Shown: positions 1-7,664, counted from the stretch's first letter. The stretch: DNA of 26,891 nt from Candidatus Helarchaeota archaeon (GCA_013375455.1 JABXJT010000063.1:1-26891), one strand, 5' to 3'. Notes: generated by a model not told the origin, from the letters alone. Translations and numbers: made by a program.

Positions 1-8
1 TCTTATAT

Positions 9-1550
9 TTGAATACAATTTATGATCTCGGCGAAAAATTCCGAATCATGTTCATTCCGGACTTAGGGGATGACCGCAAGAAGCAGGAAGTAGTGCAAAA
101 GACGAAATCCTTCTATGAAGTTTTATTAGAAGAGATTAACGCTATTTACCATTTTTACGAAAATGTCCGATCTGATATGCAGAATAGAGCCGTAAGTGTC
201 ACGGAAATCATTCAAGAATCCAATATAACTATTAAAGATATCCCTGGAGATACCAACCTTGAAAAGGTGGAAGCCGTTGGTAAAAAGATCTACCAAAGTC
301 TATTTCCCGATCAGATAAAAGAGTACCTGAAAGAGAATCCCATTGATACAATCGTATTTCTTTCCACGAATTTTTCAATTCCATTCGAATTGATGCATGA
401 TGGGAAAGATTTTCTTGCCAAAAAATATGACATATACCGCAGTCCCATCTTAGAGGATACATCTGAAATAATCGTGTCTGATAAGGCAAAAGACCAGCCA
501 GGTCATATCGCAATCGTAACAAACCCAACCAATAATCTTCCAGCTGCGGAACGGGAAACTACACAAATAACCGACTTTTTCAAGGCGGAGAAGGAACTAG
601 ATCTCCAAATTGATCTCTTTGCTCGCGATGGAGCGACTTACCGAGCGTTATCGAAAATTTTTGCGACTCCGCGACTTGATATCTTCCACTATAGCGGCCA
701 TTCAGGCGTATCTAAAGATGATGTCTATTTTCATTTACCAGATGACCCTTATAGTGTCACAGATCTTTATCTACAATACCCCGCGCTTTTCTTTTTGAAT
801 ATGTGTGAATCCGACATCGCTGTGAGCCAACGAGTTGCGTTCGAGGGGGCAAAAATTTTGAATTTTCCAATGGCACTCATGAAACGGGGCGCGAAAGCAT
901 GTCTTGCAACATTATGGCCTATTCTGGATGCTAGTGCAGCTCAATTTGCTGTAGGTTTTTACAAACAAATGCTTAACGGTGAGCCTTTCGGAGCAGCGAT
1001 TCGGAAAGCTAAGGTCGACCTTGTTAAAAGTTCAGATCCAAATGATATTACGTGGTTGAGTTTTGTACTCTATGGACGCCCGGGGTTCAGTACCGTTTCG
1101 ATCCCCAAGAAAGAACCAAAAGCCGAAGAGCCCGCAGCTCCCGCACCACCGAAAGGGGTAAATGTATACTTCAGTTATTCCAAACAGGACGTCCAAACAT
1201 TTCAGCTCGAGAGACTTGCCCGATCCATAGATATGCTTCCGCAAGTAGAAAAGGTGTTCTATCGTGGGCGATCCTATTTTGGCAGCATCGTAATGTATAT
1301 GAATGAAAACATCCCTAAATCCGACGTATTACTCGTATTTTCCAGCAAAGGGGCTTCTCGAAATGTGGCAGAAGAAGCCAGGGCGGCAACTCTCCAAGGA
1401 AAACAGGTTATCCCAATTTTTACCGATAGAAATGATGTTCCAATTATGCTCCGGGGTAAAATAGGAGTCAGATATGATCCCAAACATGCAATGAATAGTG
1501 AGATGCAGATCCGGTCAAAAATTATGATGGTAAGACCCAAGGCGACTTAA
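9..1550 (+). CDS. CHAT-domain (caspase-like) protein fused to a TIR domain
   Basis: The middle of the protein (about residues 110-360) reads as a CHAT caspase/separase-type protease domain: HYSGH ends at His231 and NMCES places Cys266, the expected catalytic His-Cys pair, followed by the typical GAKACLATLWP and WLSFVLYGRPG segments. After an acidic, Ala/Pro-rich linker (about 368-382) comes a TIR domain (384-490), starting VNVYFSYSKQD and including FSSKGASRNVAEE, where Glu456 lies near the position of the NADase glutamate. CHAT domains cut proteins in defence and cell-death systems; many prokaryotic TIRs consume NAD+. An effector role is inferred. The frame is open to the left edge; TTG at 9 is the first start inside the window, so the N terminus may be incomplete. 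No partner gene is visible downstream. CHAT is secure, TIR probable, catalysis untested. Confidence 0.85.
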   Translation: MNTIYDLGEKFRIMFIPDLGDDRKKQEVVQKTKSFYEVLLEEINAIYHFYENVRSDMQNRAVSVTEIIQESNITIKDIPGDTNLEKVEAVGKKIYQSLFPDQIKEYLKENPIDTIVFLSTNFSIPFELMHDGKDFLAKKYDIYRSPILEDTSEIIVSDKAKDQPGHIAIVTNPTNNLPAAERETTQITDFFKAEKELDLQIDLFARDGATYRALSKIFATPRLDIFHYSGHSGVSKDDVYFHLPDDPYSVTDLYLQYPALFFLNMCESDIAVSQRVAFEGAKILNFPMALMKRGAKACLATLWPILDASAAQFAVGFYKQMLNGEPFGAAIRKAKVDLVKSSDPNDITWLSFVLYGRPGFSTVSIPKKEPKAEEPAAPAPPKGVNVYFSYSKQDVQTFQLERLARSIDMLPQVEKVFYRGRSYFGSIVMYMNENIPKSDVLLVFSSKGASRNVAEEARAATLQGKQVIPIFTDRNDVPIMLRGKIGVRYDPKHAMNSEMQIRSKIMMVRPKAT

Positions 1551-1558
1551 ATTCTAAA

Positions 1559-1574
1559 TTTTTTCTCTTTTTTT
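1559..1574 (+). terminator. T-rich archaeal terminator after the CHAT-TIR gene
   Basis: Two T-runs separated by CTC lie just after the stop codon of the CHAT-TIR gene. Oligo-T without a needed hairpin is the usual archaeal termination signal. Confidence 0.5.
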
Positions 1575-1637
1575 AGTAATTAGATTATATCAGAGTTTCA
1601 AGCAGATATCCCCCATTCGAATACCTGGGTGTAGAGA

Positions 1638-1684
1638 TGCTTTAAAAAAATAAAATGAAGCAAAGAGAATTGCTCTTTTGCTTA
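1638..1684 (-). terminator. Hairpin plus T-run terminator for the 102-aa minus-strand gene
   Basis: Read on the minus strand, AAGCAAAAGAG pairs with CTCTTTGCTT around a short CAATT loop (one bulged A) and is followed by a T-rich tract. The hairpin overlaps the stop codon of the minus-strand gene, and the T-rich part is at 1638-1655. It looks like a bacterial-style intrinsic terminator, though T-runs alone can suffice in archaea. Confidence 0.5.
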
Positions 1685-1990
1685 CATACCTATCAGTTTC
1701 AGCGCTTCAGTGACTTCCAACCAAGTTTCGACTGTATATCGGAATCCTTTTATGTCATTAAATTCGACCATCCGCTTCCAAGCATACGCCAAAGCTTCAT
1801 CTGTTTTCCCTTTTTTAACTTTGGACATTGAAATGACGGTAATTCCACGTTGAGTAGACCGCACCGCTGCTAGAACCGTTGGTTCCCCCAGAGCTGGGTC
1901 ATCTGGATATTTCTGCATCACTTCTAGGTACTTTTTTCCCACTTCAGGTGCTAAATCGTTTGGATACCTTATCCTTACCACTATATACAT
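1682..1990 (-). CDS. Small conserved-looking protein, paralogue of the divergent 106-aa gene
   Basis: A 102-aa protein of unrecognised family. It matches the divergently transcribed neighbour from the first residue: MYIVVRIRYPNDLAPEVGK against MHLMIKSVYPPDKAVEVGK, later FNDIKGFRY against FHDIVGFRY, and TEALKLI against AEALPLI near the end. Alternating beta-like and helical stretches suggest a ferredoxin-like or dimeric alpha-beta barrel fold (inference). I chose ATG at 1990 rather than GTG at 2002: the GTG sits inside a Shine-Dalgarno-like GAGGTGA, which is 8 bases from the ATG, and this start lines up exactly with the paralogue. No catalytic motif is obvious; a small-ligand sensor or monooxygenase-like role is possible but unsupported. 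Confidence 0.75.
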   Translation of the reverse strand: MYIVVRIRYPNDLAPEVGKKYLEVMQKYPDDPALGEPTVLAAVRSTQRGITVISMSKVKKGKTDEALAYAWKRMVEFNDIKGFRYTVETWLEVTEALKLIGM

Positions 1991-2086
1991 GTTATTCTTC
2001 ACCTCTATTTCAGTTTAGGCAGCTTCATTCTTGTTTCATTTTTGAATTATGCTGTGCCATTAATCTCACGTTTTGCCCTTTTAAAA

Positions 2087-2098
2087 ACTTATTTAAAT
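2087..2098 (+). promoter_or_regulatory. Probable TATA box of the 106-aa gene
   Basis: CTTATTTAAATC in an AT-rich stretch resembles an archaeal TATA box. A transcript starting about 25 bases later would have a leader of about 40 bases carrying the strong AAGGAGG at 2148-2154. Confidence 0.4.
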
Positions 2099-2162
2099 CG
2101 AAAATGGAATTTTAAAGTGGAATCTCAATTCCATTTTACAAAATGATAAGGAGGCAAGAGAA

Positions 2163-2483
2163 GTGCACTTAATGATTAAGTCAGTCTATCCACCAGATAA
2201 AGCAGTTGAAGTAGGAAAGGTATTCGTAAAAGCCGTAGGAAAACCATTGCCCTCAGGAGTTAAAAGAATTGAATCATATGCCGTTGTTACGGAACAAGGT
2301 ATAGAGACATATACAATATACAGGATTAAAGATGAGAAATACGTGGAAGGAATCAAAGAAATGCAGGCCAGATTGATCGGATTTCATGACATAGTAGGAT
2401 TTAGATACAGGATGACACCGGTCATGACCGCTGCAGAAGCCTTACCGTTGATTCAGATAGAGCCGCCAGATTATAAATCCTAG
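2163..2483 (+). CDS. Small conserved-looking protein, divergent paralogue of the 102-aa gene
   Basis: A 106-aa protein, related over its full length to the divergent minus-strand neighbour (shared N terminus with YPPDKAVEVGK, the GFRY motif at about residue 80 and an EALPLI segment near the end). It starts with GTG: AAGGAGG at 2148-2154 ends 8 bases upstream, and the alignment to the paralogue begins at this residue; ATG at 2172 is the alternative. The pair probably arose by duplication with inversion and shares the intervening promoter region. Fold is probably small alpha/beta, function unknown. It is followed by an oligo-T terminator, so it seems to be monocistronic. Confidence 0.8.
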   Translation: MHLMIKSVYPPDKAVEVGKVFVKAVGKPLPSGVKRIESYAVVTEQGIETYTIYRIKDEKYVEGIKEMQARLIGFHDIVGFRYRMTPVMTAAEALPLIQIEPPDYKS

Positions 2484-2501
2484 GTAGTCACTGAAAACAC
2501 C

Positions 2502-2515
2502 TTTTCCTTTTTTTT
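2502..2515 (+). terminator. Oligo-T terminator after the 106-aa gene
   Basis: TTTTCC followed by eight T lies 19 bases past the stop codon, ahead of the next gene's promoter region. Confidence 0.5.
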
Positions 2516-2593
2516 AGTTCTCTCAATTTCTATAATTTTGAGTAAGTTGACTATTTGCAAAAATTTAATACAGAAGTATGGAATTTTTGTTTG

Positions 2594-3790
2594 ATGAGAA
2601 TGGAATTAACAGAACTCAAATCCAAAATCAAACAGATGGCTCTCGATGCGGGGGCCAAGTTAGTCGGGATCGGAAGTCAGGAACGATTGAAAGAGGCCCC
2701 TCCATCGGGGGACATGACATACCTCCTGCCAGGTGCCCAGAGCTGTATTATCTGGGCATTTCCCTATTCATTTGAAGCATTAAAAGCATATTTTTCAAAG
2801 GAAGAGCGGATGAGCGTCAAGCAGGAGATGCATGTAATGTATTCCACGAGCTGGCGATTGGCCCAAGAAATGGCGGATTTTATCGAGAAGAAGTCAGAGT
2901 ATCAAGCGTACGCGATGATTCCAAATGGGCGATATAGAAAAGGTATGGGAGTGGGAGCTGATTCGTTAGCGGGAAAATTGAGGAAACGCCTTGCGAGACC
3001 AATTCTTCGACTAGGAATTGGAGGGAATATTGTTTCTAAAAGTATAGCTAAACTTTTCGGCAAGGAAATGATATATCCGGAATTTTCATTACGGTATGGT
3101 GCTGTTGCCGCAGATCTCGGTCATCTAGGATGGTCAGGTAACTTAGTTACTAAAGAATATGGCGGTGCTCTTTTACTTGGGGCCGTGATAACTACTGCTC
3201 CACTCGAGCCAGATCCGTTAGCCACAGAGAATAATTGCAACAAATGTAAGTTGTGTGTGCGAGTATGCAATTCTGGCTTTTTTTCACTCAAAGACGAGGA
3301 AGAACAAGTAATCATTGGTGGGCAAGAGGAAGTCTACTCAAAAAGAAATATATGGGGGCGATGTGGAATTGGTTGTGGTGGTTTGACAGGGCTTTCTGCA
3401 GACGGTGAGTGGTCAATTTGGTCTCCAAATCATATTAGTTTAGCCAATGTACCTGAAGAAGATATGAAAGATCAAAATTATAGAATCGATTTGATGAAAA
3501 AATTAATATATTCAAAGGAAACTCCCGAAGAAATTAGGAAATTTAACCGGCATCTCTTAATTGAATATTCTAGTGGTGGATTATTTACCAATGTTGGGCG
3601 TCGTTCCCTAGAGAAAACCAATCCAAGATGTGGCTTTTGTTCAATGATTTGCGTGGCAAATTTTGACAAACGGAAGGAACTATATGAACTCTTAAAGAAC
3701 TCTGGTAAGCTATATGTGGATGCGGATGGAAAAGAATATGTAAAAAGACTGGACGATTCGATCTATTATCCGCCTATTAAGGTTGAATAA
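2594..3790 (+). CDS. Iron-sulfur protein of the QueG / reductive-dehalogenase-like family
   Basis: A 398-aa protein from the ATG at 2594. It has the layout of epoxyqueuosine reductase and reductive dehalogenases: an N-terminal region beginning near MELTELKSKIKQ, the glycine-rich RYGAVAADLGHLGWSGNLV segment of the cobalamin-binding part, then ferredoxin-like cysteines. Cluster one is CNKCKLCVRVC (residues 215-225); a second group, CGFCSMIC, lies at 346-353, and CGIGC at 257-261 adds two more. The usual proline after the fourth cysteine is missing. QueG reduces epoxyqueuosine in tRNA; relatives remove halides or have unknown roles. I do not assign a substrate. TTG at 2555 would add 13 residues, but no Shine-Dalgarno supports it; ATG at 2600 is also possible. 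TATAATTTT at about 2531 may be the promoter. No tRNA-modification genes are adjacent. Confidence 0.85.
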   Translation: MRMELTELKSKIKQMALDAGAKLVGIGSQERLKEAPPSGDMTYLLPGAQSCIIWAFPYSFEALKAYFSKEERMSVKQEMHVMYSTSWRLAQEMADFIEKKSEYQAYAMIPNGRYRKGMGVGADSLAGKLRKRLARPILRLGIGGNIVSKSIAKLFGKEMIYPEFSLRYGAVAADLGHLGWSGNLVTKEYGGALLLGAVITTAPLEPDPLATENNCNKCKLCVRVCNSGFFSLKDEEEQVIIGGQEEVYSKRNIWGRCGIGCGGLTGLSADGEWSIWSPNHISLANVPEEDMKDQNYRIDLMKKLIYSKETPEEIRKFNRHLLIEYSSGGLFTNVGRRSLEKTNPRCGFCSMICVANFDKRKELYELLKNSGKLYVDADGKEYVKRLDDSIYYPPIKVE

Positions 3791-3797
3791 CTAAATC

Positions 3798-3811
3798 CTT
3801 TTATCTTTTTT
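3798..3811 (+). terminator. T-rich terminator after the iron-sulfur gene
   Basis: A T-rich tract with a run of six T begins 8 bases after the stop codon, in the convergent gap before the minus-strand 142-aa gene. Confidence 0.45.
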
Positions 3812-3848
3812 GCATGATTAGTGGGTTTATTAGCTAAAATGAAATAAT

Positions 3849-4277
3849 TCAGTCCTCATTCTCAGTTCGCTCATTTTCAGACTCAAGTTCCTCTTGTAAC
3901 GATTTATAGAAGGAGTATTGAGCTCTTTTCTTCGCCTGCTTTATGGTCTCGTAGCTTTCTAAGATTTTCTCATACTTATCCTTATCTTTCCTTATAGCGT
4001 CTGTAATTAGGAATGCCGCAGCTGAAGAGCGAGATGGAGCCAATTCCAGTGCAACTAAGGCATCGATAATCTTTGAGGTTTTCGCATCAATTCTCGCCAT
4101 CACATTCATTGTTCGATTTTTTAGACCATATTTTGGCAGGCTAAAGGTTGATTTTAATTCTTTAGTAATTTCATCAAAATCCCCCTTTCGCTCTTCAGCT
4201 TTCTTTAATACCTTAGAAGGAATCTCTTCTTCTTCGGTTTTACTATTTTTATCAAATTTTTTCTTACTTTTAGCCAT
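3849..4277 (-). CDS. Ribbon-helix-helix-like DNA-binding protein (probable)
   Basis: A 142-aa, highly charged protein. Residues 1-50 are a Lys/Glu-rich tail. Residues 55-95 (MNVMARIDAKTSKIIDALV, then SRSSAAAFLITDAI) have the pattern of a ribbon-helix-helix domain: a short beta strand, helix, turn with Ser-Arg-Ser, second helix. The C-terminal 45 residues are predicted helical and acidic. RHH proteins bind DNA as dimers and often regulate their own promoter or a neighbour's. The start ATG is preceded by GGAAGGAT. The gene is divergent from the proline-rich operon, which it could regulate (inference). The family call rests on pattern only; a chromatin-like or non-DNA role cannot be excluded. 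Confidence 0.7.
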   Translation of the reverse strand: MAKSKKKFDKNSKTEEEEIPSKVLKKAEERKGDFDEITKELKSTFSLPKYGLKNRTMNVMARIDAKTSKIIDALVALELAPSRSSAAAFLITDAIRKDKDKYEKILESYETIKQAKKRAQYSFYKSLQEELESENERTENED

Positions 4278-4340
4278 AAAAATCCTTCCCTTTCCAACTA
4301 GAAATAAGTAGGGTGCAAGATATCTAATTGATGTTCTCTG

Positions 4341-4370
4341 AAATATATAACATTTTACGAGTATTTAAAT
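4341..4370. promoter_or_regulatory. Divergent promoter region with two TATA-like boxes
   Basis: AAATATATAA (4341-4350) reads as a TATA box for the minus-strand RHH-like gene, and GTATTTAAAT (4361-4370) as one for the plus-strand proline-rich operon. Each would give a leader of about 40 bases. Direct ATTACAT repeats follow at about 4396-4411. Confidence 0.4.
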
Positions 4371-4434
4371 AGTACGAGATTTATTAATTATGTGTTACAT
4401 ATTACATATTACAAGATTGAAAAAAGGTTGGGAA

Positions 4435-4995
4435 ATGTCAGAAAGTATAAATTTTGGGAATCATGAAACGGAAAAAGATGCACTCAAGAATATAGCGGAT
4501 TTTTTTTACGAATCAATCACGAATTTCAAACGCACGTTATCCGATCTAACGGTTTCAATCAATCACTTCTTAAGTTCATTACATTCCATTGAGAAGCACC
4601 TGGGGGTGCACGGCTTTGAACATCCACAAACGGCTTCAGAGTTGTTATATGAAAGGTTAGCAAAAGATAAACAAAAAAGGGAAAAAGAGCAACAAGACCT
4701 AATTGCACGATTAACTCATAAAGAAGTTTCCCCTCTTACTACAGTTAAATCTCCGCAAAGCGTGCACGTAAAACCTGTCATTCAGGTAAAACCCACCCCT
4801 CCTCCTTCTCCTATAAAACCTATAGAATCTACTAAACCTAAGCCAACTATCATGAAAGAGGAGATGCCTATTGAAGCCATCAAAAGCGAGGTCATTGCAG
4901 GGCAGAAGGTGCAATATATTTCTCCAAATGCCCTCAAGGAAGAAATCCTAAATAGTCTGCGGATTCTCAAAAAGCACATAAAAAATTACAAATGA
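4435..4995 (+). CDS. Helix / proline-rich / helix protein, first gene of a pair
   Basis: A 186-aa protein of no recognised family. The first 100 residues are helical, with heptad-like patterns and a Lys/Glu-rich stretch (KDKQKREKEQQ). A linker rich in Pro, Lys and Val follows, including KPTPPPSPIKP, then an acidic piece and a C-terminal amphipathic helix (about 25 residues, ending KKHIKNYK). I prefer ATG at 4435 because the upstream 15 codons from 4390 are unlike the rest and a GGTTGGG sequence lies just before 4435. The stop is 10 bases before the next gene, which has the same helix/proline/helix plan, so the two are likely co-transcribed. The proline-rich segment may act as a docking site for a partner; that is inference. 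Confidence 0.7.
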   Translation: MSESINFGNHETEKDALKNIADFFYESITNFKRTLSDLTVSINHFLSSLHSIEKHLGVHGFEHPQTASELLYERLAKDKQKREKEQQDLIARLTHKEVSPLTTVKSPQSVHVKPVIQVKPTPPPSPIKPIESTKPKPTIMKEEMPIEAIKSEVIAGQKVQYISPNALKEEILNSLRILKKHIKNYK

Positions 4996-5005
4996 GGGTA
5001 CGTGA

Positions 5006-5359
5006 ATGGAAGTAATAGAAAGGTCTAAGCTAAATTTACGTCAAAAAAATTTAGTTAAAATTTTATATAGCTTCATCGTCAAGGCTTATGGTTCAGGAAT
5101 GAATGTAAGAGAAATAATGGTATCTTTAGAAGTTCTAAGGTTAATTGTAACACGCTTTTTTGAGAGAGCCAAATCACAACCTTCACCATCTTCTCCAAAA
5201 CCTCCTCCACTTCGACCGTCTGCACGTCCCTCACCTCCTCCAAAGCAACCAACACCCCCTCCGAAGCCACAACATATATCACTAATGAGTGCGCGAGAGG
5301 CACTTCAAAGCGAATTAAAGAAAATTTTCTCTAAACGAGAAAAAAACATATATACGTGA
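5006..5359 (+). CDS. Helix / proline-rich / helix protein, second gene of a pair
   Basis: A 117-aa protein, second in the operon. Residues 1-56 form a basic, leucine-rich helical region; residues 59-88 contain 16 prolines in 30 positions, with KPPPLRPSARPSPPPK; residues 90-117 return to an amphipathic helix (ISLMSAREALQSELKK). The C-terminal helix resembles that of the upstream protein (ISPNALKEEIL), suggesting a common origin or common partner. The ATG is preceded by GAGGGTACGTGA, which overlaps the end of the upstream gene's stop region. PPPLRP recurs at the N terminus of the protein at 25555. PxxPxR-type stretches resemble SH3 or profilin ligands in eukaryotes, but no such reader is visible here. 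Function unknown. Confidence 0.7.
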   Translation: MEVIERSKLNLRQKNLVKILYSFIVKAYGSGMNVREIMVSLEVLRLIVTRFFERAKSQPSPSSPKPPPLRPSARPSPPPKQPTPPPKPQHISLMSAREALQSELKKIFSKREKNIYT

Positions 5360-5396
5360 AATAAGGAACTCAGTATTTTATTAAAGAATAATAAAA

Positions 5397-5418
5397 GAGG
5401 AGGAATATGGGGCATTAA
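5397..5418 (+). other. Strong Shine-Dalgarno with a 3-codon ORF
   Basis: GAGGAGG (5397-5403) sits 3 bases before an ATG that encodes only Met-Gly-His before TAA. It may be the remnant of a lost gene or a chance match. The rest of 5360-5598 is AT-rich with no ORF I would trust. Confidence 0.25.
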
Positions 5419-5589
5419 GTTGTATTATGTGACTCGAATGTGCTCGATTGGCCGGACTTCTTCGAGCTTGTTTTACGACTTTACACACTCTAAATTTCTT
5501 ATAATTTTAATTAAAGAGGGTAGGTATAAATCATAGTGAGGGTTCAATTTACTTAATAGAAATTTGTTTGAAATTATAAAATGATGTGA

Positions 5590-5826
<237 letters not shown>

Positions 5827-5865
5827 ATTTCGCTTTCTTTTGCCTTATTTCACGTCAATCAGTAA

Positions 5866-5878
5866 TTTTTTCTATATG
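5866..5878 (+). promoter_or_regulatory. TATA-like box of the dhaK-dhaL operon
   Basis: TTTTTTCTATATG lies about 25 bases before the dhaK ATG and there is no Shine-Dalgarno in between, so the transcript is probably leaderless. Confidence 0.45.
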
Positions 5879-5897
5879 AGAACTCTATAATCACACT

Positions 5898-6902
5898 ATG
5901 AGAGCTACAAAAAAAATAATCAATGATCCTAAGAATGTTGTAACAGAACTTTTAGAGGGGATTGTCGAAGCATCAAACGGTAAAATAAAGAAATTAGAAG
6001 GGGTAAGCGCCCTCATAAAGAGACATATTCCGAAGGGTAAGGTAGGTCTTTTAATCGGAGGCGGGAGTGGTCATGAGCCCCTATTCCCTGGGTATATAGG
6101 TGAGAATATGGCTGATGCTGCAGCTTGTGGCCATATTTTTACAGCACCGACACCAGATATTATCTTTGAAACTACTAAAGCGGTAAATACGGGAAAAGGC
6201 GTGTTATATCTTTATGGTAATTACGCTGGCGATAACATGAATTTTGATATAGCTGCTGAGATGGCGCAAGACGAAGGGATAGAAGTAAAAACAGTTAGGA
6301 TTTGGGATGATGTGGCTTCCGCGCCTCTTGATCGAATAGATGATCGCAGGGGCATTGCCGGAGATCTATTTGTGATAAAGATTGCAGGTGGTATTTCAGC
6401 GAAAAGTAACCAATTAGAAGAAGTTTTTCGAGTTACAACTAAAGCTCGCGATAACACTCGTTCGATGGGAGTTTCTGTTGCAGCTGGTTCTATCCCAGAA
6501 ACTGGTGAGCCAACCTTTGACCTTCCTGACGATGAGATAGAAATTGGGATGGGGCTTCATGGAGAGCCGGGAGTTTCAAGGGAAAAAATGTCTCAGGCAG
6601 ATCCGTTAGTGGAAAAAATGATGTATCAAATTTTAGCTGATTTACCATTTAATGCCGGAGATGAAGTTTGTCTTTTGGTAAATGACCTTGGATCAACTAC
6701 TTTCATGGAATTATTAATTGTAAATCGGAAAATTGCTCAAATTCTTCGAGATAAAAAGATTCGCGTTTATGATACGATTATTGGGAGTTTTTGTACCTGT
6801 CAAGAGATGGCTGGTTTTTCGATTACGATGATGAAACTAGACGATGAGTTAAAAAAATATTATGACATGCCCGCTAATTCGTTAGGGTTTAAGAAATTGT
6901 GA
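5898..6902 (+). CDS. dhaK: Dihydroxyacetone kinase, substrate-binding subunit DhaK
   Basis: DhaK binds dihydroxyacetone covalently through a histidine so that DhaL can transfer phosphate to it, giving dihydroxyacetone phosphate for glycolysis or gluconeogenesis. The 334-aa length is normal. The visible signature residues are GGGSGHEPL with His59, GNYAGDNMNFD with Asp112 (general base), and MGLHGEPG with His221, the hemiaminal-forming histidine. The enzyme is cytosolic. It is followed 4 bases later by dhaL, so the two form an operon with likely translational coupling. No dhaM or other phosphotransferase component follows. The leaderless arrangement suggests constitutive or simple TATA-driven expression. 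The substrate could also be another short ketose such as erythrulose, as some DhaK relatives use tetroses. Confidence 0.95.
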   Translation: MRATKKIINDPKNVVTELLEGIVEASNGKIKKLEGVSALIKRHIPKGKVGLLIGGGSGHEPLFPGYIGENMADAAACGHIFTAPTPDIIFETTKAVNTGKGVLYLYGNYAGDNMNFDIAAEMAQDEGIEVKTVRIWDDVASAPLDRIDDRRGIAGDLFVIKIAGGISAKSNQLEEVFRVTTKARDNTRSMGVSVAAGSIPETGEPTFDLPDDEIEIGMGLHGEPGVSREKMSQADPLVEKMMYQILADLPFNAGDEVCLLVNDLGSTTFMELLIVNRKIAQILRDKKIRVYDTIIGSFCTCQEMAGFSITMMKLDDELKKYYDMPANSLGFKKL

Positions 6903-6906
6903 TAAA

Positions 6907-7542
6907 ATGAAAGAATCTCAATTATCAATTGATGAAACAAGAGACATGTTCATTCATGTCTCTAAAAAAATAGAAGTAAGTAAAGATCGTTTAACCCAAG
7001 CTGATAAAGCCATAGGAGACGGCGACCACGGTGTAGGCATGGCTAGAGGATTTTTAGCAGTAAAAGAAAAAATAGAAGGAAAATCGTTTTCATCAATAGG
7101 GGATCTATTAAGTACTATTGGTATGACCTTAATGACTTCGATAGGGGGAGCTGCTGGAGCAATATTCGGTACTTTGTTCAGAGAGGGCGCCAAAAACTTA
7201 AAAGACAAAGAAATTTTTAACGCTTCTGTTCTTATAACTATGCTTTCTGATGGGCTTGAAGCAGTTAAGCAAAGGGGGAAGGCAGAGATTGGCGATAAGA
7301 CAATGGTCGACGCTCTTGAACCAGCTGTTCAGAAGATAAAGGAGTATAAAAACGATTCTTTAAAAGATGCATTAGTAGTTGCATCTGAGGGGGCGAGATT
7401 AGGAATGGAAAAAACAAAAGATATGATTGCAACTATTGGTAAAGCAAAAACCCTGGGAGAGAGGGCTATTGGGCATGTAGACCCTGGTGCAATTTCCATC
7501 TATTTGATATTGAAATTTATGACGGAATATGTTTCTATGTAA
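6907..7542 (+). CDS. dhaL: Dihydroxyacetone kinase, nucleotide-binding subunit DhaL
   Basis: DhaL is the all-helical barrel subunit that holds ADP/ATP with two magnesium ions and passes phosphate to the ketose bound on DhaK. In this 211-aa protein the metal-binding aspartates are Asp33, Asp38 and Asp40 in QADKAIGDGDHG; SIGGAAGAIFG (nucleotide loop), RGKAEIGDKTMVDAL and LGERAIGHVDPGA are further family landmarks. It begins 4 bases after the dhaK stop. In PTS-dependent systems DhaM rephosphorylates DhaL-bound ADP; here dhaM is absent from the neighbourhood, so the phosphate source could be free ATP (as in single-chain kinases) or a dhaM elsewhere. This is inference; the sequence alone does not decide it. 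Confidence 0.95.
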   Translation: MKESQLSIDETRDMFIHVSKKIEVSKDRLTQADKAIGDGDHGVGMARGFLAVKEKIEGKSFSSIGDLLSTIGMTLMTSIGGAAGAIFGTLFREGAKNLKDKEIFNASVLITMLSDGLEAVKQRGKAEIGDKTMVDALEPAVQKIKEYKNDSLKDALVVASEGARLGMEKTKDMIATIGKAKTLGERAIGHVDPGAISIYLILKFMTEYVSM

Positions 7543-7640
7543 GTTCTTAGAAGAAAGATAGTCGCAATATAAAGGGGAAATGATGTATTAAATATGTTTC
7601 TCTATTTCCTTAAAGGTGGGGTACCTATAGAATTTTAGGT

Positions 7641-7664
7641 TTACAGTTATACCCAGCTATTTAT
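7641..7664 (+). repeat. Non-coding element, copy A (core only)
   Basis: A 24-base core, TTACAGTTATACCCAGCT then ATTTAT, matches the 3' half of the elements at 15795 and 17286, in the same orientation. The 5' half is only weakly similar and needs gaps to align. It lies in the 185-base gap between dhaL and a 55-codon ORF. Confidence 0.6.

Noticed and set aside
1608..1635. tRNA T-arm-like TTCGAAT with flanking C and G runs
   Set aside because: Only a 4-bp stem could form and no acceptor, D or anticodon arm is present on either strand.
1879..2115. 78-codon plus-strand ORF over the divergent pair
   Set aside because: It overlaps the well-supported minus-strand gene and its promoter region, and its composition is that of an antisense shadow.
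5431..5538. ORF in the gap before the DUF433 gene (reading MCSIGRTSSSLF from an internal ATG)
   Set aside because: Short, poor spacing to the ribosome-binding site and no coding-like pattern; probably chance.
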